A stretch of DNA of 64,000 bases from Oceanococcus atlanticus (GTDB lineage: Bacteria; Pseudomonadota; Gammaproteobacteria; Nevskiales; Oceanococcaceae): contig NZ_AQQV01000002.1 of assembly GCF_002088235.1 (NCBI RefSeq), positions 124,001 to 188,000 on the forward strand, given 5' to 3'. How positions within the stretch are numbered: position 1 is the stretch's first letter; each line of letters begins with the position of its first letter. The notes under the pieces were generated by a model. The model saw only the letters and a list, made by a program, of their open reading frames with translations. It did not search any database and had not been told where the DNA came from. Positions 1-9,540 of this stretch are shown here, piece after piece. The position numbers were made by a program, and so were the translations under genes.

Positions 1-89
1 ATACATTTGATTGATTTTAAGAGCGTTCTTATGCTGCCGCCACCTCTGCGCAGCTCAGCCCTGCGCCCGCACCACTCCTGGAGACCCGC

Positions 90-1100
90 ATGAGCACCAA
101 TCGCCAGTTCAAACTCGCCCAACGCCCTGTCGGCACACCGACCCGTGACAACTGGAGCTACGAAACCAGCCCCGTTGCCGAGCCGGGCGACGGTGAATTC
201 CTGGTTCGGGTGCGCTACCTGTCACTCGATCCGGCCATGCGCGGCTGGATGAACGAAGGCAAATCCTATGTCCCGCCGGTGGGCATCGGCGAGGTCATGC
301 GCGCTGGCGCGGTAGGCGAAGTGGTCGCCTCGCGGCACGATGGCTTCGCTGTTGGTGACACCGTCAGCGGCCTGTTCGGCGTGCAGGACTATGCCATCTC
401 CAACGGGCGTGGCGTGAACAAGGTCGACCCCAAAGCGGCGCCGCTGCCGTTGTACCTGGGCACCCTGGGCATGCCCGGCATGACCGCCTATTTCGGCCTG
501 CTTGAAGTGGGCAAATGCCAGGATGGCGAAACCGTCGTGGTGTCGGGGGCCGCCGGCGCGGTTGGCTCGGTGGTTGGGCAGATCGCCAAGATCAAGGGCT
601 GCCGTGTGGTCGGGATTGCCGGCGGCGCCGAGAAATGCCGCTATGTGGTTGACGAACTGGGCTTTGACGCCTGCATCGACTACAAGACCGGCGACGTCAA
701 AGCGGGCCTCAAACAGCACTGCCCCGATGGCATTGATGTGTACTTCGACAACGTTGGTGGCGACATCCTCGATGCGGTGCTGACCCGCCTGGCCATGCAT
801 GCCCGCATCGTGATCTGCGGTGCGATCTCGCAATACAACAACACCACCCCGGTTAAAGGCCCGAGCAATTACATGTCCTTGCTGGTCAATCGCGCCAGCA
901 TGACCGGCATGGTGGTGTTCGACTGGGCAGCCCGCTATGGCGAAGCGGTGACCCAGATGGCGCAGTGGCTGCAATCCGGCCAGCTAAAATCACGCGAGCA
1001 TGTGGTCGAAGGCCTTCAGAATTTCCCCGAGACCCTGCTGATGCTGTTCAATGGCGAGAATTTCGGCAAGCTGGTCCTGGAAATCGATGAGCCAAACTGA
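90..1100 (+). CDS. NADP-dependent medium-chain reductase (CurA/PTGR-type)
   Basis: A 336-residue zinc-free medium-chain dehydrogenase/reductase. The family reduces enones, quinones or curcumin-like alkenals with NADPH in the cytoplasm. The N-terminal half is a GroES-like fold; the Rossmann half carries the glycine-rich nucleotide motif SGAAGAVGS near residue 155, followed by IDYKTGDV and FDNVGGDILD, which are typical of the leukotriene B4 12-hydroxydehydrogenase/CurA subgroup. No zinc ligands are seen. A GGAG element sits about 8 bases before the ATG. The last codons overlap the start of the next gene by 14 bases, so the two are probably translationally coupled. The substrate cannot be told from sequence. 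Confidence 0.9.
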   Translation: MSTNRQFKLAQRPVGTPTRDNWSYETSPVAEPGDGEFLVRVRYLSLDPAMRGWMNEGKSYVPPVGIGEVMRAGAVGEVVASRHDGFAVGDTVSGLFGVQDYAISNGRGVNKVDPKAAPLPLYLGTLGMPGMTAYFGLLEVGKCQDGETVVVSGAAGAVGSVVGQIAKIKGCRVVGIAGGAEKCRYVVDELGFDACIDYKTGDVKAGLKQHCPDGIDVYFDNVGGDILDAVLTRLAMHARIVICGAISQYNNTTPVKGPSNYMSLLVNRASMTGMVVFDWAARYGEAVTQMAQWLQSGQLKSREHVVEGLQNFPETLLMLFNGENFGKLVLEIDEPN

Positions 1101-2004
1101 CGCCACCCCCACAGATATCGACAGCGGCACGGTCAGCGCCAACGGCATCTCCATCGCCTACGAACGCTGGGGCGTGCCCACAGATCCGGCGGTGCTGCTG
1201 ATCATGGGCTTGGGTGGCCAACTGGTGATGTGGCCGGATGCCCTGTGCAAGCAGCTGGTCGAAGCCGGTTTTCAGGTTATCCGCTTCGACAACCGCGACG
1301 TCGGGCTGTCCAGCCATTTTGACCACTGCGGCAAGCCCAATATTGCCCGCATCGCGCTGGCCGCCGGACTCGGCCGCCGCCCGAACGTGCCCTACAAGCT
1401 CAACGACATGGCCCAGGACAGCCTCGGCCTGCTCGACGCGCTGGGTATCGCCAAAGCCCATGTGGTGGGCGTATCGATGGGCGGCATGATCGCCCAGCTG
1501 CTGACCACCTGGTATCCCGAACGGGTCAGCAGCCTGACCGCGATCATGACCTCCAGCGGCCACCCTCGCCTGCCCGGGCCGAGTCTCAAGCTGCGACTGC
1601 GCCTGCTGCGCAAGCGCGCCAGCGACACCGAGCAGGCCATTCGTGACTCCATGCAGACCTTCCGGCTGATCGGCAGCCCCGGCTACCCGCAGGACGACGA
1701 AGAGCTGCGCGCCAAGGTGGCCCAGCAGATCCATCGCAACATGAACCCGCAGGGCACGGTGCGCCAGATGGCGGCCATTTTGGCCTCCGGCAGCCGTGCC
1801 CGGCTGCTGCAAAAAATCGCCGCCCCGACGCTGATCCTGCATGGTCAGGACGACCCCTTGATCCCGGTCGCCGCGGCGCACGATCTGGGCCAGCGCATCC
1901 CGCACGCGCGCAGCGTGATCATCGACGGCTGGGGCCATGATCTGCCCAACGCGTTGATGCCCCGGCTGGGGCGCGAGATGATCCACCACTTCCGTCTGGT
2001 CTGA
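1087..2004 (+). CDS. Alpha/beta hydrolase
   Basis: A 305-residue alpha/beta-hydrolase fold protein. I placed the start at the ATG at 1087 because the reading frame upstream lies wholly inside the preceding reductase and the conserved fold begins right after it (VSANGISIAYERWG). The nucleophile elbow is GVSMGGM, the likely acid lies in HGQDDPLIP, and the catalytic His in GWGHDLP. The block IMGLGGQL-x-W and the RFDNRD-x-GLSS segment place it in a proteobacterial hydrolase/esterase subfamily with unknown natural substrate. It overlaps the upstream reductase by 14 bases. A clear paralogue is encoded at 39962-41002 on the other strand. Confidence 0.9.
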   Translation: MSQTDATPTDIDSGTVSANGISIAYERWGVPTDPAVLLIMGLGGQLVMWPDALCKQLVEAGFQVIRFDNRDVGLSSHFDHCGKPNIARIALAAGLGRRPNVPYKLNDMAQDSLGLLDALGIAKAHVVGVSMGGMIAQLLTTWYPERVSSLTAIMTSSGHPRLPGPSLKLRLRLLRKRASDTEQAIRDSMQTFRLIGSPGYPQDDEELRAKVAQQIHRNMNPQGTVRQMAAILASGSRARLLQKIAAPTLILHGQDDPLIPVAAAHDLGQRIPHARSVIIDGWGHDLPNALMPRLGREMIHHFRLV

Positions 2005-2124
2005 GGTTTGCCGCCAGCCCCGCATGGCGGGATACTTCGCGCACTTGTGATCACGCGAAACCCGCATGCCGCCGCAATACGCTGAGCCCACTGGCTGCCC
2101 TTTGGGCTCCTGCTGAAACGCCCC

Positions 2125-3192
2125 ATGCGCAAGATCGTGCACATCGACATGGACGCGTTCTACGCCTCGGTCGAACAACGCGACAAACCCGAATTGCGCG
2201 GCAAGCCAGTTGCCGTGGCATGGCGCGGCCAACGCTCGGTGGTCTGCGCTGCCTCCTACGAAGCACGAAAATTTGGTGTGCGCTCAGCCATGCCCGCATT
2301 GCGAGCCGAGCGACTTTGCCCAGCGCTCGAATTCGTCGCGCCGGACTTCAACCGTTACCGCGAAGTCTCGCGTCAGGTGCGCGAAATTTTCGCCCAGCAT
2401 ACGGACCTCATCGAGCCGCTTTCACTCGATGAAGCCTACCTTGACGTAACCCAGAACAAGCAAAATATCGCCACCGCCAGCGAAGTGGCCCAACGTATTC
2501 GCAAGACCATTCGTGAGCAGCTCAATCTGACCGCATCGGCGGGCGTTGCGCCAAACAAGTTCCTGGCCAAAGTGGCCTCAGACTGGCGCAAACCCGACGG
2601 TCAGTTTGTGATCAAGCCGCACCAGGTCGATGCCTTCCTGCACCCTCTGCCGGTGGCACGCATTCCCGGCGTTGGCAAGGTCATGCAGCGCCGTCTGGCC
2701 GCTCTTGCCATCAGCACCGTTGGCGATCTGCGTGAGCACTCGCGCGAAGACCTCAGCCGTCACTTTGGCAGCTATGGACAACGTCTGTTTGATCTGGCGC
2801 GAGGCCACGATGTGCGTCCGGTTCAGCCACACCAGCCGGTGCAGTCGGTCTCGGCCGAAGACACCTTCGCCGACGATCAACCGCTGCACGAGCTGCGCCC
2901 CACAATCGAGCGCCTTGCACTCAAGGTTTGGACTGCGCAGCACAAAACCCCGCGTGTAGGCCACACGGTGGTGCTCAAACTCAAAACCCGCGAGTTCCGC
3001 ATTCTGACCCGCAGCCACACACCGGCCTCGCCACCCCGCTCTGCCGATGAGCTGACGCACATTGCTCTGTCGCTGCTGCAGCGTGTCGAGTTGCCCTCTA
3101 CACAGCTTTACCGACTGGTCGGTGTTGGTCTGTCCAATTTTCGCGAAGCCTTGGACGAGCCCCAGCAGGCTACGCTCTTCGAATTGTCATAA
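2125..3192 (+). CDS. dinB: DNA polymerase IV (Y-family translesion polymerase)
   Basis: A 355-residue Y-family polymerase of usual length for DinB. The metal-binding residues are visible: Asp8 in HIDMDAFYASVEQ, and Asp102/Glu103 in PLSLDEAYLDVT. The helix-hairpin-helix region (IPGVGKVMQRRL) and little-finger domain follow. The C-terminus ends in QATLFELS, which fits the QxxLF-type sliding-clamp binding motif, so the protein is complete at its end. It performs error-prone bypass synthesis. No LexA-type CTG-N10-CAG box was found in the 120 bases upstream, so SOS control is not supported here. Confidence 0.96.
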   Translation: MRKIVHIDMDAFYASVEQRDKPELRGKPVAVAWRGQRSVVCAASYEARKFGVRSAMPALRAERLCPALEFVAPDFNRYREVSRQVREIFAQHTDLIEPLSLDEAYLDVTQNKQNIATASEVAQRIRKTIREQLNLTASAGVAPNKFLAKVASDWRKPDGQFVIKPHQVDAFLHPLPVARIPGVGKVMQRRLAALAISTVGDLREHSREDLSRHFGSYGQRLFDLARGHDVRPVQPHQPVQSVSAEDTFADDQPLHELRPTIERLALKVWTAQHKTPRVGHTVVLKLKTREFRILTRSHTPASPPRSADELTHIALSLLQRVELPSTQLYRLVGVGLSNFREALDEPQQATLFELS

Positions 3193-3238
3193 AGGCTTCA
3201 TCAAACTGTCGCATGCCCGCCCTAGAGTGACGGGCTGA

Positions 3239-3517
3239 ATGAAAGCTCTTGCCTGCCTTATCCCCCTCGTCCTGCTGGGCTGCGCCAGCACCGCTCAGCG
3301 TGATGGCGCGCGATTCAATGCGCTCGGCGACGTCATCGAATTGCCTGCGTCGCAACCGGTTCTGGGACCTCGTCGTTTCGGCTTTGACTGTGGCGTGCTC
3401 CTGCGCGACGACTTCACGCGCTTTCATGAGGGCGAGTGCCAACGCCAGCTCAGCGGCGCCCGACAAGCCCGTCAAACTCGCGAATTGGCCGTGCACGACG
3501 TCACACCAGAAGGCTAG
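3239..3517 (+). CDS. Small putative lipoprotein
   Basis: A 92-residue reading frame starting with a lipoprotein signal: MKALACLIPLVLLGC with lipobox LLGC and Cys15 as the acylated residue. The remainder is charged and has no family I recognise. It lies between dinB and a phospholipase D-like gene, on the same strand; the preceding bases carry GTGACGGGCTGA and no strong ribosome site. Function unknown; the lipobox is the main evidence that the frame is real. Confidence 0.55.
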   Translation: MKALACLIPLVLLGCASTAQRDGARFNALGDVIELPASQPVLGPRRFGFDCGVLLRDDFTRFHEGECQRQLSGARQARQTRELAVHDVTPEG

Positions 3518-3549
3518 TCCGCAGCACCATCTGCGGTTACTTTAAGCGC

Positions 3550-4872
3550 ATGAAGCGTGCGCCAGACAAGTCAACAAGCCCTCCCCGTGCAAGCGCCCTG
3601 GACCCACAGATTGCGGCCCGGCGTAAACGTGTTTGGCGGCCAATGCTGCACCCGCACGCGCAACGCAAACTGCCCGCGGCGCTCCGCCCCCTGCAGGTTT
3701 ACCAACGCTGCGTGGAACTTGGCCAGGGATTAGAAGACCCGGCTTACGCGGCCCTGCTCTGTGCCATCGATCAGACCGAGTTCCACAGCGACACTCAGGC
3801 CACGCCATTTTTCGACGGGCACAGTGCTTTTGCGGCCATGCTTGCGGACATCCAGGCAGCACAGCAGGAAATCCTGCTCGAAGCTTACGTATTGCGCGGC
3901 GATGCCACCGGCCAAGCCGTTCTCGACGCCTTGCGCAAGGCTGTCGCCCGTGGTGTCGAAGTGCGCGTGCTGGCGGATGCGTTTGGCTCGTCTCAGACTC
4001 GCCGCCAGTTCTGGTCGATGTTTCGTCGCAGCGGTAGTCGATTTCGGCTATCACGCCGGCCGATGTACGCACCGCGTGGGCTTTTACCAATACTCGATCA
4101 CCGCAAACTGCTGATCGTGGACCGACGCGTCGGCTTTACCGGCGGCATGAACATTGGCGATGAATACCACGATGGTCGCCCCGGCGAAGCGGCTTGGCGC
4201 GACACGCATGTGCGCCTGCAAGGCACCATCGTTTCAGACTTGGCCGCCATCTTCGCAGAGAGCTGGGAGAGTGCTGGCGGCAAACCACTGGCGTGGCCAA
4301 GCAGCCACCACAAAACGCGTCCAGGTTGCCGCACGCTGGTGCTGGATTCGCGCCCCGGCCGCGGCACCAACGAAGTCTTCGCCAGCTATGCCGCAAGCCT
4401 GGGCGCGGCGCGCCAGCGGGTGTGGATTACCAACGCTTATTTCGCACCCAGCCGCGCCATACTGGCGCTACTCAAACACACGGCTCAGCGCGGTGTAGAC
4501 GTACGCTTACTGCTGCCCGGGCACTGCGACATTCCGATCATTCGCAGCGCCACTCAAGGTTATTACCACGAGTTGCTAAGCGCTGGCGTCCGCATCTTTG
4601 AATATCAACGCGCCGTATTGCACGCCAAGACGGTACTGGCCGATGCCCAACTGGCCATCATTGGCTCAACCAATTTCGACTTTCGCTCGTTCAATTTCAA
4701 TGCCGAATGCAATGTGCTGTTTCATGACACGGGCGTCGCTGACCAGTTGGCGCGCGCGTTTAGTCGCGACCTTGAAGTTTCGCTCGAAGTCGATATGAAC
4801 ATCTGGAAGAAGCGCTCGCGCTGGACCCGACTGAGCGCCTGGCTGGCGCGACGCTTTGCCTACTTCATGTAG
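3550..4872 (+). CDS. Phospholipase D-like / cardiolipin synthase-type protein
   Basis: A 440-residue PLD-superfamily protein with two HKD motifs: His184-x-Lys186-x4-Asp191 in DHRKLLIVD, and His358-x-Lys360-x4-Asp365 in LHAKTVLAD, each followed by GGMN or GSTNFD as in bacterial cardiolipin synthases. The family transfers phosphatidyl groups between phosphatidylglycerol molecules or to glycerol at the membrane. It lacks the two N-terminal transmembrane segments of ClsA and so resembles ClsB/ClsC. I chose the ATG at 3550 because an upstream extension would overlap the small lipoprotein gene. Its stop overlaps the stop of the convergent gene by 8 bases. Confidence 0.88.
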   Translation: MKRAPDKSTSPPRASALDPQIAARRKRVWRPMLHPHAQRKLPAALRPLQVYQRCVELGQGLEDPAYAALLCAIDQTEFHSDTQATPFFDGHSAFAAMLADIQAAQQEILLEAYVLRGDATGQAVLDALRKAVARGVEVRVLADAFGSSQTRRQFWSMFRRSGSRFRLSRRPMYAPRGLLPILDHRKLLIVDRRVGFTGGMNIGDEYHDGRPGEAAWRDTHVRLQGTIVSDLAAIFAESWESAGGKPLAWPSSHHKTRPGCRTLVLDSRPGRGTNEVFASYAASLGAARQRVWITNAYFAPSRAILALLKHTAQRGVDVRLLLPGHCDIPIIRSATQGYYHELLSAGVRIFEYQRAVLHAKTVLADAQLAIIGSTNFDFRSFNFNAECNVLFHDTGVADQLARAFSRDLEVSLEVDMNIWKKRSRWTRLSAWLARRFAYFM

Positions 4873-5647
4873 GCAGAATAATCCCTGAGGGCAGTTCAAC
4901 ATCGACCTGCACCGGCAGGTGATCAGACCAGCCAAACGGCGTTGCCGAGGCCGAAACGAGGCGAAAACCAGGCGTCACCAGCACATGATCAATTTGCCGC
5001 CGAGGGCGCCAGCTCGGATAGCTGTGTGAGGGCTCGGCGGGCAATATGAAGCCGCGTTCACGCAACACCGGATGGGCTTCAAGCTCACCCTCATCACAGT
5101 TCAGATCGCCCATGAGAATGACGTGCTCATCGCCCTGGGTGGCCTGCACGATGTGGCTGAGCTGACGTGCCCGATCAGTGCGCCCCAGGGCCAGATGAGT
5201 CACCACAATCGCGATGTGACCGTGACTGACCGGCAGTCGGTAAATCACCGCCGCACGCCCCGGCACCCGCCCCGGCAGACGCAAAATTTCGACCTCACTC
5301 AAGGCGCGGCGGCTCAGCACGCCCATGGCATGACGCGCGAACGGCCCAAGACGGCGGTGACCATGCGCATGCCAGTACGGGTACTCCGCATGTGTCGCCA
5401 GGTGGTCAAGAAGGTTGACCGAGCGGGTGCGATAGCTACCCAGATCAGCCTCCTGGATGGCCACCAGATCATGCCCGCGCAGCATCTGCGCCACCGGAGC
5501 CAAGTCGTCGTTACGCCGCCACGATGGCAACACGTGGCGCCACGAACGCGCCAGGTACTCGCCAACATGACGGGTCCGAATGCCGACCTGCATGTTGTAG
5601 GTCATCAGGCGCAGATGTCTTTGCGGGTCCAAGGTCTGTTCTTGCAT
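4865..5647 (-). CDS. Endonuclease/exonuclease/phosphatase family protein
   Basis: A cytoplasmic-looking protein of about 260 residues in the DNase I-like EEP superfamily. Visible landmarks are the start strand LRLMTYNMQVG, the catalytic Glu in LVAIQEADLG, GDLNCDEGELEA and the terminal SDHLPVQVDVEL with the catalytic Asp-His pair. Such proteins hydrolyse phosphodiester or phosphoester bonds in nucleic acids, phosphoinositides or sphingolipids. In-frame ATGs exist at 5698, 5683 and 5647; I prefer 5647, which leaves room for divergent promoters before the cytochrome gene. The pairing with a convergent PLD protein recalls the cls/ybhP neighbourhood of enterics. Confidence 0.82.
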   Translation of the reverse strand: MQEQTLDPQRHLRLMTYNMQVGIRTRHVGEYLARSWRHVLPSWRRNDDLAPVAQMLRGHDLVAIQEADLGSYRTRSVNLLDHLATHAEYPYWHAHGHRRLGPFARHAMGVLSRRALSEVEILRLPGRVPGRAAVIYRLPVSHGHIAIVVTHLALGRTDRARQLSHIVQATQGDEHVILMGDLNCDEGELEAHPVLRERGFILPAEPSHSYPSWRPRRQIDHVLVTPGFRLVSASATPFGWSDHLPVQVDVELPSGIILPT

Positions 5648-5728
5648 ATGCCGATAGGGTTCGCGCAGTCCTGCCGCTATCATGCAACGCAAACACAAGC
5701 TTTTCGATCACGCATGGGGATTTCACAT

Positions 5729-6265
5729 ATGAACGCCGACAGTTCGACCCGCTACGGAACGCTCACGCGCATCCTGCACTGGAGCATGGCGGCTCTTTTT
5801 GCGATCCAGTTCACCTCGGCCATGGCGCACTACGGTTTCGAGGACAGCGCCTTCGAAGCCTTGTTCTGGCCGTGGCACAAACCTCTAGGCTTCGTGCTGC
5901 TGGTACTCGCCGCGCTGCGCCTGGCGTGGGCACTGGCACAACGCACCCAGCGACCGCCATCGGTGAGCCTGGCCGCGCGCCTGGGACATATCGCCCTGTA
6001 CCTGCTGATGATTTCCATTCCGGCCCTGGCCCTGATCCGTCAGTACGGCTCAGGTCGCAGTTTCGAGCCGTTTGGACTGCCACTGATGGGCGGATTCGAC
6101 GGCGCCAAGATCGATTGGATGGTCGATCTGGGCAGTCTGCTGCATGGTGAGCTGGGCTGGCTGCTGTTTGTGCTGGTCTGTGGCCATGCTCTGATGGTGC
6201 TGATCCACCGCATGCAAGGCGCGCAGCATGATGTGTGGCCCCGCATGTGGGGCAAGCCGGACTGA
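5729..6265 (+). CDS. Cytochrome b561 family protein
   Basis: A 178-residue inner-membrane protein with four predicted transmembrane helices, beginning RYGTLTRILHWSMAALFAIQF. Conserved His residues suited to two heme b groups appear in RILHWSM, WPWHKPLGF, LLHGELGW and CGHALMV. The family (CybB, YceJ) moves electrons between quinol and superoxide or periplasmic acceptors. The open frame extends far upstream but that part is antisense to the EEP gene; the ATG at 5729 follows a GGGGA site by 8 bases. The next gene begins directly after its stop. Confidence 0.9.
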   Translation: MNADSSTRYGTLTRILHWSMAALFAIQFTSAMAHYGFEDSAFEALFWPWHKPLGFVLLVLAALRLAWALAQRTQRPPSVSLAARLGHIALYLLMISIPALALIRQYGSGRSFEPFGLPLMGGFDGAKIDWMVDLGSLLHGELGWLLFVLVCGHALMVLIHRMQGAQHDVWPRMWGKPD

Positions 6266-6733
6266 ATGGTCATGCAAGTCTGGGTTGATGCCGATGCCTG
6301 TCCTGTTCCGATCAAGGACATTCTGTTCCGTGCCGCGCAGCGGCAAGGTGTTACCACCACATTGATCGCCAATCATCCGATGCGGGTCCCACCCAGCCCA
6401 CATATCAGCCTGCGTCAGGTGGCTGCTGGATTTGATGTCGCCGACAACGAAATCGTGCGCTGCGTACAGGCTGGCGATCTGGTCGTTACTGCCGACATCC
6501 CGCTGGCCGCCGAAGTCATCGCCAAGGGCGCCCTCGCCCTCAACCCGCGCGGAGAAATGTATACAGCTGACTCAATCAAGGCGCGCCTGACCATGCGGGA
6601 TTTCATGGAAACCCTGCGCGCCAGCGGCGTGCAGACCGAAGGGCCAGCGCCCTTACATGCACGCGACCGGCAGGCCTTCGCTAACCAACTCGACCGCTTC
6701 CTGGCGCAACACGCGAAAACCGCCCCGGACTAG
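6266..6733 (+). CDS. YaiI/YqxD family protein (DUF188, PIN-like)
   Basis: A 155-residue UPF0178 protein. Signature residues are seen at the start ([20 protein letters not shown]) and in [13 protein letters not shown] and LNPRGEMYT. The fold is PIN-like with clustered acidic residues, so nuclease activity has been suggested for the family, but the role is not established. Its ATG abuts the stop of the cytochrome b561 gene (TGAATG); an alternative ATG lies 6 bases later. Its stop overlaps the stop of the convergent helicase by 4 bases. Confidence 0.93.
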   Translation: MVMQVWVDADACPVPIKDILFRAAQRQGVTTTLIANHPMRVPPSPHISLRQVAAGFDVADNEIVRCVQAGDLVVTADIPLAAEVIAKGALALNPRGEMYTADSIKARLTMRDFMETLRASGVQTEGPAPLHARDRQAFANQLDRFLAQHAKTAPD

Positions 6734-8460
6734 TTTTTAGCCGGTTTGCGTTTGCGCTTCTTGTCCGGCTTGTTGGCAGCACGACGCTTGGGCGGCTGGG
6801 TCGGCGTGCTTGCCGATGTCCGCTCGCCGGCCAGGCTCATCTTCAGCTTCTGTCCGGCAACCCAAACTTTCTTGAGGTGACTGAGGGTCGCTTTGGGCAT
6901 ACCCTCGGGCAAGGCCACAATGCTGTGATCCTCATAGATGTCGATGCGCCCAATGTGCTGTGCATCCAGTCCCGCTTCATTGGCAATGGCGCCGACCAGA
7001 TTGCCCGGTTTGAGCTGATGCTGCTTGCCCACCTCAACCCGGTACAACTGCATGCCACTCGGTGCAGCAGCGGCTGTGCCTTTGCGTTCGCGCTTGCGTT
7101 CCTGAGCTTTGACCTTGCCTTCGGCACGTTTCTCCGCTTTGGGCTTCTCCAGCAGCAACGGCTTGTCACCCTGCGCCAAACGCGCCAGAGCCGCAGCGAT
7201 ATCAAGCGCCGGAACGTTGTGCTCCTGCTGGTACTGCTCAATCAACTGCGAGAACAGACCCACATCGCCCTCAGCCAAGGTGTCGGTGATCGACTGTTTG
7301 AACTGCGCGATGCGCTTGTCATTGATGATTTCGGTCGACGGCAGCGCCATCTTGTCGATCGGCTTGCGCGTAGCTCGCTCAATCACCGCCAGCATGCGGC
7401 GCTCACGCGGGGCCACAAACAGGATCGCCTCGCCTGATCGACCCGCGCGACCGGTGCGACCGATGCGGTGCACATAAGCCTCGACATCGTGCGGGATGTC
7501 GTAGTTCACAACATGGCTAATGCGCGGCACATCCAGCCCACGCGCCGCCACATCGGTGGCCACGATAATGTCGAGCTTGTGATTCTTGAGCTGCTCGACC
7601 GTGCGTTCGCGCTGCTTCTGAACCATGTCGCCATTCAGGGCTGCGGCAGCAAAACCACGTGCTTCAAGCTTGTCCGCCAATTCCTGGGTAACCAGCTTGG
7701 TACGCACGAAGATGATCATGGCGTCGAAGTCTTCGGCCTCCAGGATACGGGTCAGCGCATCCAGCTTGTGCAAGCCGGCAACCGGCCAGTAGCGCTGCCG
7801 GATGGTTTCGGCCGTAGCCGCCTTTTGCTCAATGCGGATCAGCTCAGGCTCGCGCAAATGCTGTTTGGCGATGCGCTGAACCTGGGTCGGCATGGTGGCC
7901 GAAAAGAGCGCAATCTGACGCTCGGCCGGCGTGCGCTCAAGTATCCATTCCACGTCGTCGATGAAACCCATGCGCAGCATTTCATCGGCTTCGTCCAGAA
8001 CCAGGGTACGCAAACCCTCAAGCTTCAGCGTGCCCCGACGCATGTGATCCATAACCCGCCCGGGCGTGCCGACCACAACCTGGGGGCCGCGCTGCAAACC
8101 ACGCAACTGACCACGGTAATCCTGACCACCGTAAATGGGCAGCACATGAAACCCGCGCATCTTGCTGGCATAGGTCTGGCAGGCTTCGGCCACTTGAATA
8201 GCCAGCTCTCGGGTCGGCGCCAGAATCAGGGCCTGGCAGCGCGCATCGTCAAGATCAATCTTGGACAGCAGCGGCAGCGCAAAAGCGGCCGTCTTGCCTG
8301 TTCCTGTTTGCGCTTGCCCGATCAGGTCCTGCCCGGACAGCACGATGGGAATGGTGCGCTGCTGAATCGGCGTAGGGGTTTCGTAGCCCACGGCGGCCAA
8401 GGCCTGCAATACGGCGGGCGCCAGCTCAAGCTGGTCAAAGGTGGTCATGCTGTCGGTCAT
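6730..8460 (-). CDS. deaD: DEAD-box RNA helicase (DeaD/CsdA-like)
   Basis: A 576-residue ATP-dependent RNA helicase. Motifs in order: Q motif ([13 protein letters not shown]), Walker A ([11 protein letters not shown]), [13 protein letters not shown] box in [12 protein letters not shown], and in the second RecA lobe [12 protein letters not shown] and [11 protein letters not shown] DbpA-type RNA-binding domain follows (about residues 480-555; [20 protein letters not shown]), then a lysine/arginine-rich tail. Such enzymes unwind rRNA helices in ribosome assembly and at low temperature. I chose MTDSMTTF at 8460; an in-frame ATG also exists at 8448. Confidence 0.93.
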   Translation of the reverse strand: MTDSMTTFDQLELAPAVLQALAAVGYETPTPIQQRTIPIVLSGQDLIGQAQTGTGKTAAFALPLLSKIDLDDARCQALILAPTRELAIQVAEACQTYASKMRGFHVLPIYGGQDYRGQLRGLQRGPQVVVGTPGRVMDHMRRGTLKLEGLRTLVLDEADEMLRMGFIDDVEWILERTPAERQIALFSATMPTQVQRIAKQHLREPELIRIEQKAATAETIRQRYWPVAGLHKLDALTRILEAEDFDAMIIFVRTKLVTQELADKLEARGFAAAALNGDMVQKQRERTVEQLKNHKLDIIVATDVAARGLDVPRISHVVNYDIPHDVEAYVHRIGRTGRAGRSGEAILFVAPRERRMLAVIERATRKPIDKMALPSTEIINDKRIAQFKQSITDTLAEGDVGLFSQLIEQYQQEHNVPALDIAAALARLAQGDKPLLLEKPKAEKRAEGKVKAQERKRERKGTAAAAPSGMQLYRVEVGKQHQLKPGNLVGAIANEAGLDAQHIGRIDIYEDHSIVALPEGMPKATLSHLKKVWVAGQKLKMSLAGERTSASTPTQPPKRRAANKPDKKRKRKPAKN

Positions 8461-8623
8461 CTGGAAAACCGGAAAGAAAGTGTGGAACCGGTTCCTGCAC
8501 AGCCTCAAGGGCTGCCGACTGGTCTGAAGCGCGCAATTCTACGCCTTATCAGCGCACAGGTCTGCGCGTCTTGTTATGTTTCGTTTCCATATTTAGTTGT
8601 CGACCGCTGCAAGGACACGTTTC

Positions 8624-9508
8624 ATGACACCGCACATCACCCGTACCCTGGTCGCACTGTGTGTTGCGCTTGTATCGCTGGGGGCGCTGGCACAGGACAA
8701 CGTCAGCGCTGAGCCGCCAGCGCCGCAGGTTACGGAGCAAGCACCCGAGAAGATCTCCACGTTCCGGGAAAACTGGATCCTCAGCGAGCTGCGTAGCCTG
8801 CGCCACGACATGATGGATTATCGCAATCAGATGAATGCGATCGTGGTCGATCGCGAACTGGAAGTGGCCGACAAGGCGATGAGCTACGCATCGAATACCG
8901 TGCTGACCTTCTTTTACGTTGTCGCCGTCGCCGGCGGTATTCTGGCGATTGTCGGCTGGCGCAGCGTGCGTGATCTGAAAGACAACGTCCGCATGTATGC
9001 CGAAGGCGAAATCAGCCGCCTGACCAGCGTGTACGAAAAACGGCTGGCCGATCTGGAACGCGACCTGCGCAGCAAGTCACAGACCATCGCCGCAAATCAG
9101 GATGAAATCGAGCGCACCAACGAAATTCACAGCTTGTGGCTGAAAGCTGGCAAGGAACCCGGCACGGAAAACAAGATTGCGATTTATGACCACATTCTTG
9201 AACTGCGCCCGGATGATGCCGACGCGCTCGCCTGGAAAGCTGACGCTGCACTGGAACTTGGCGAGCAACGCTGGGCTCTGAGCCTGTGTGAGAAGGTGCT
9301 GGCCAATGATCCTGAAAATGCACACGCGTTGTATCAGCAAGCCTGTGCACACGCCGAACTTGGTGAATCCAACGCGGCGCTCGACGATCTGGAACGTGCC
9401 GTCGCACTGCAACCGGCTTGGGTACGCCACGCCGAAAACGAGCCGCATCTGCGCGCGCTGGCTGACAACGAACGCTTCCAGCAGATCCTCAAGCATCAAG
9501 AGACCTAA
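8624..9508 (+). CDS. Exported membrane TPR protein
   Basis: A 294-residue protein. It starts with a signal peptide (MTPHITRTLVALCVALVSLGALAQ), followed by a short Pro/Ala stretch, a helical region, one strongly hydrophobic segment (VLTFFYVVAVAGGILAIVGW, near residues 105-125), a coiled-coil-like stretch and C-terminal TPR repeats (KIAIYDHILELRPDDADALAWKA and following). The ATG at 8624 follows AAGGA by 8 bases. It is divergent from deaD. A scaffold role at the inner membrane is a guess from the TPRs; no enzymatic motif is visible. Confidence 0.8.
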   Translation: MTPHITRTLVALCVALVSLGALAQDNVSAEPPAPQVTEQAPEKISTFRENWILSELRSLRHDMMDYRNQMNAIVVDRELEVADKAMSYASNTVLTFFYVVAVAGGILAIVGWRSVRDLKDNVRMYAEGEISRLTSVYEKRLADLERDLRSKSQTIAANQDEIERTNEIHSLWLKAGKEPGTENKIAIYDHILELRPDDADALAWKADAALELGEQRWALSLCEKVLANDPENAHALYQQACAHAELGESNAALDDLERAVALQPAWVRHAENEPHLRALADNERFQQILKHQET

Positions 9509-9540
9509 GCTCGGCCGCCGAGAGCCACACCGCAGTGCAC

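Noticed and set aside
2005-2124. LexA box for dinB
   Set aside because: No CTG-N10-CAG palindrome with an AT-rich centre was found in the gap.
1048-2232. Long minus-strand frame opposite the alpha/beta hydrolase and similar long antisense frames elsewhere (7468-8712, 11002-12228, 23004-24812, 31603-32556, 51111-52439, 55404-56867)
   Set aside because: They are rich in His, Gln, Arg and Ala without any domain motif and lie wholly antisense to well-identified genes; they are GC-skew shadows.
5072-5728. 219-residue upstream extension of cytochrome b561
   Set aside because: It is antisense to the EEP gene and the b561 fold starts at 5729 after a ribosome site.
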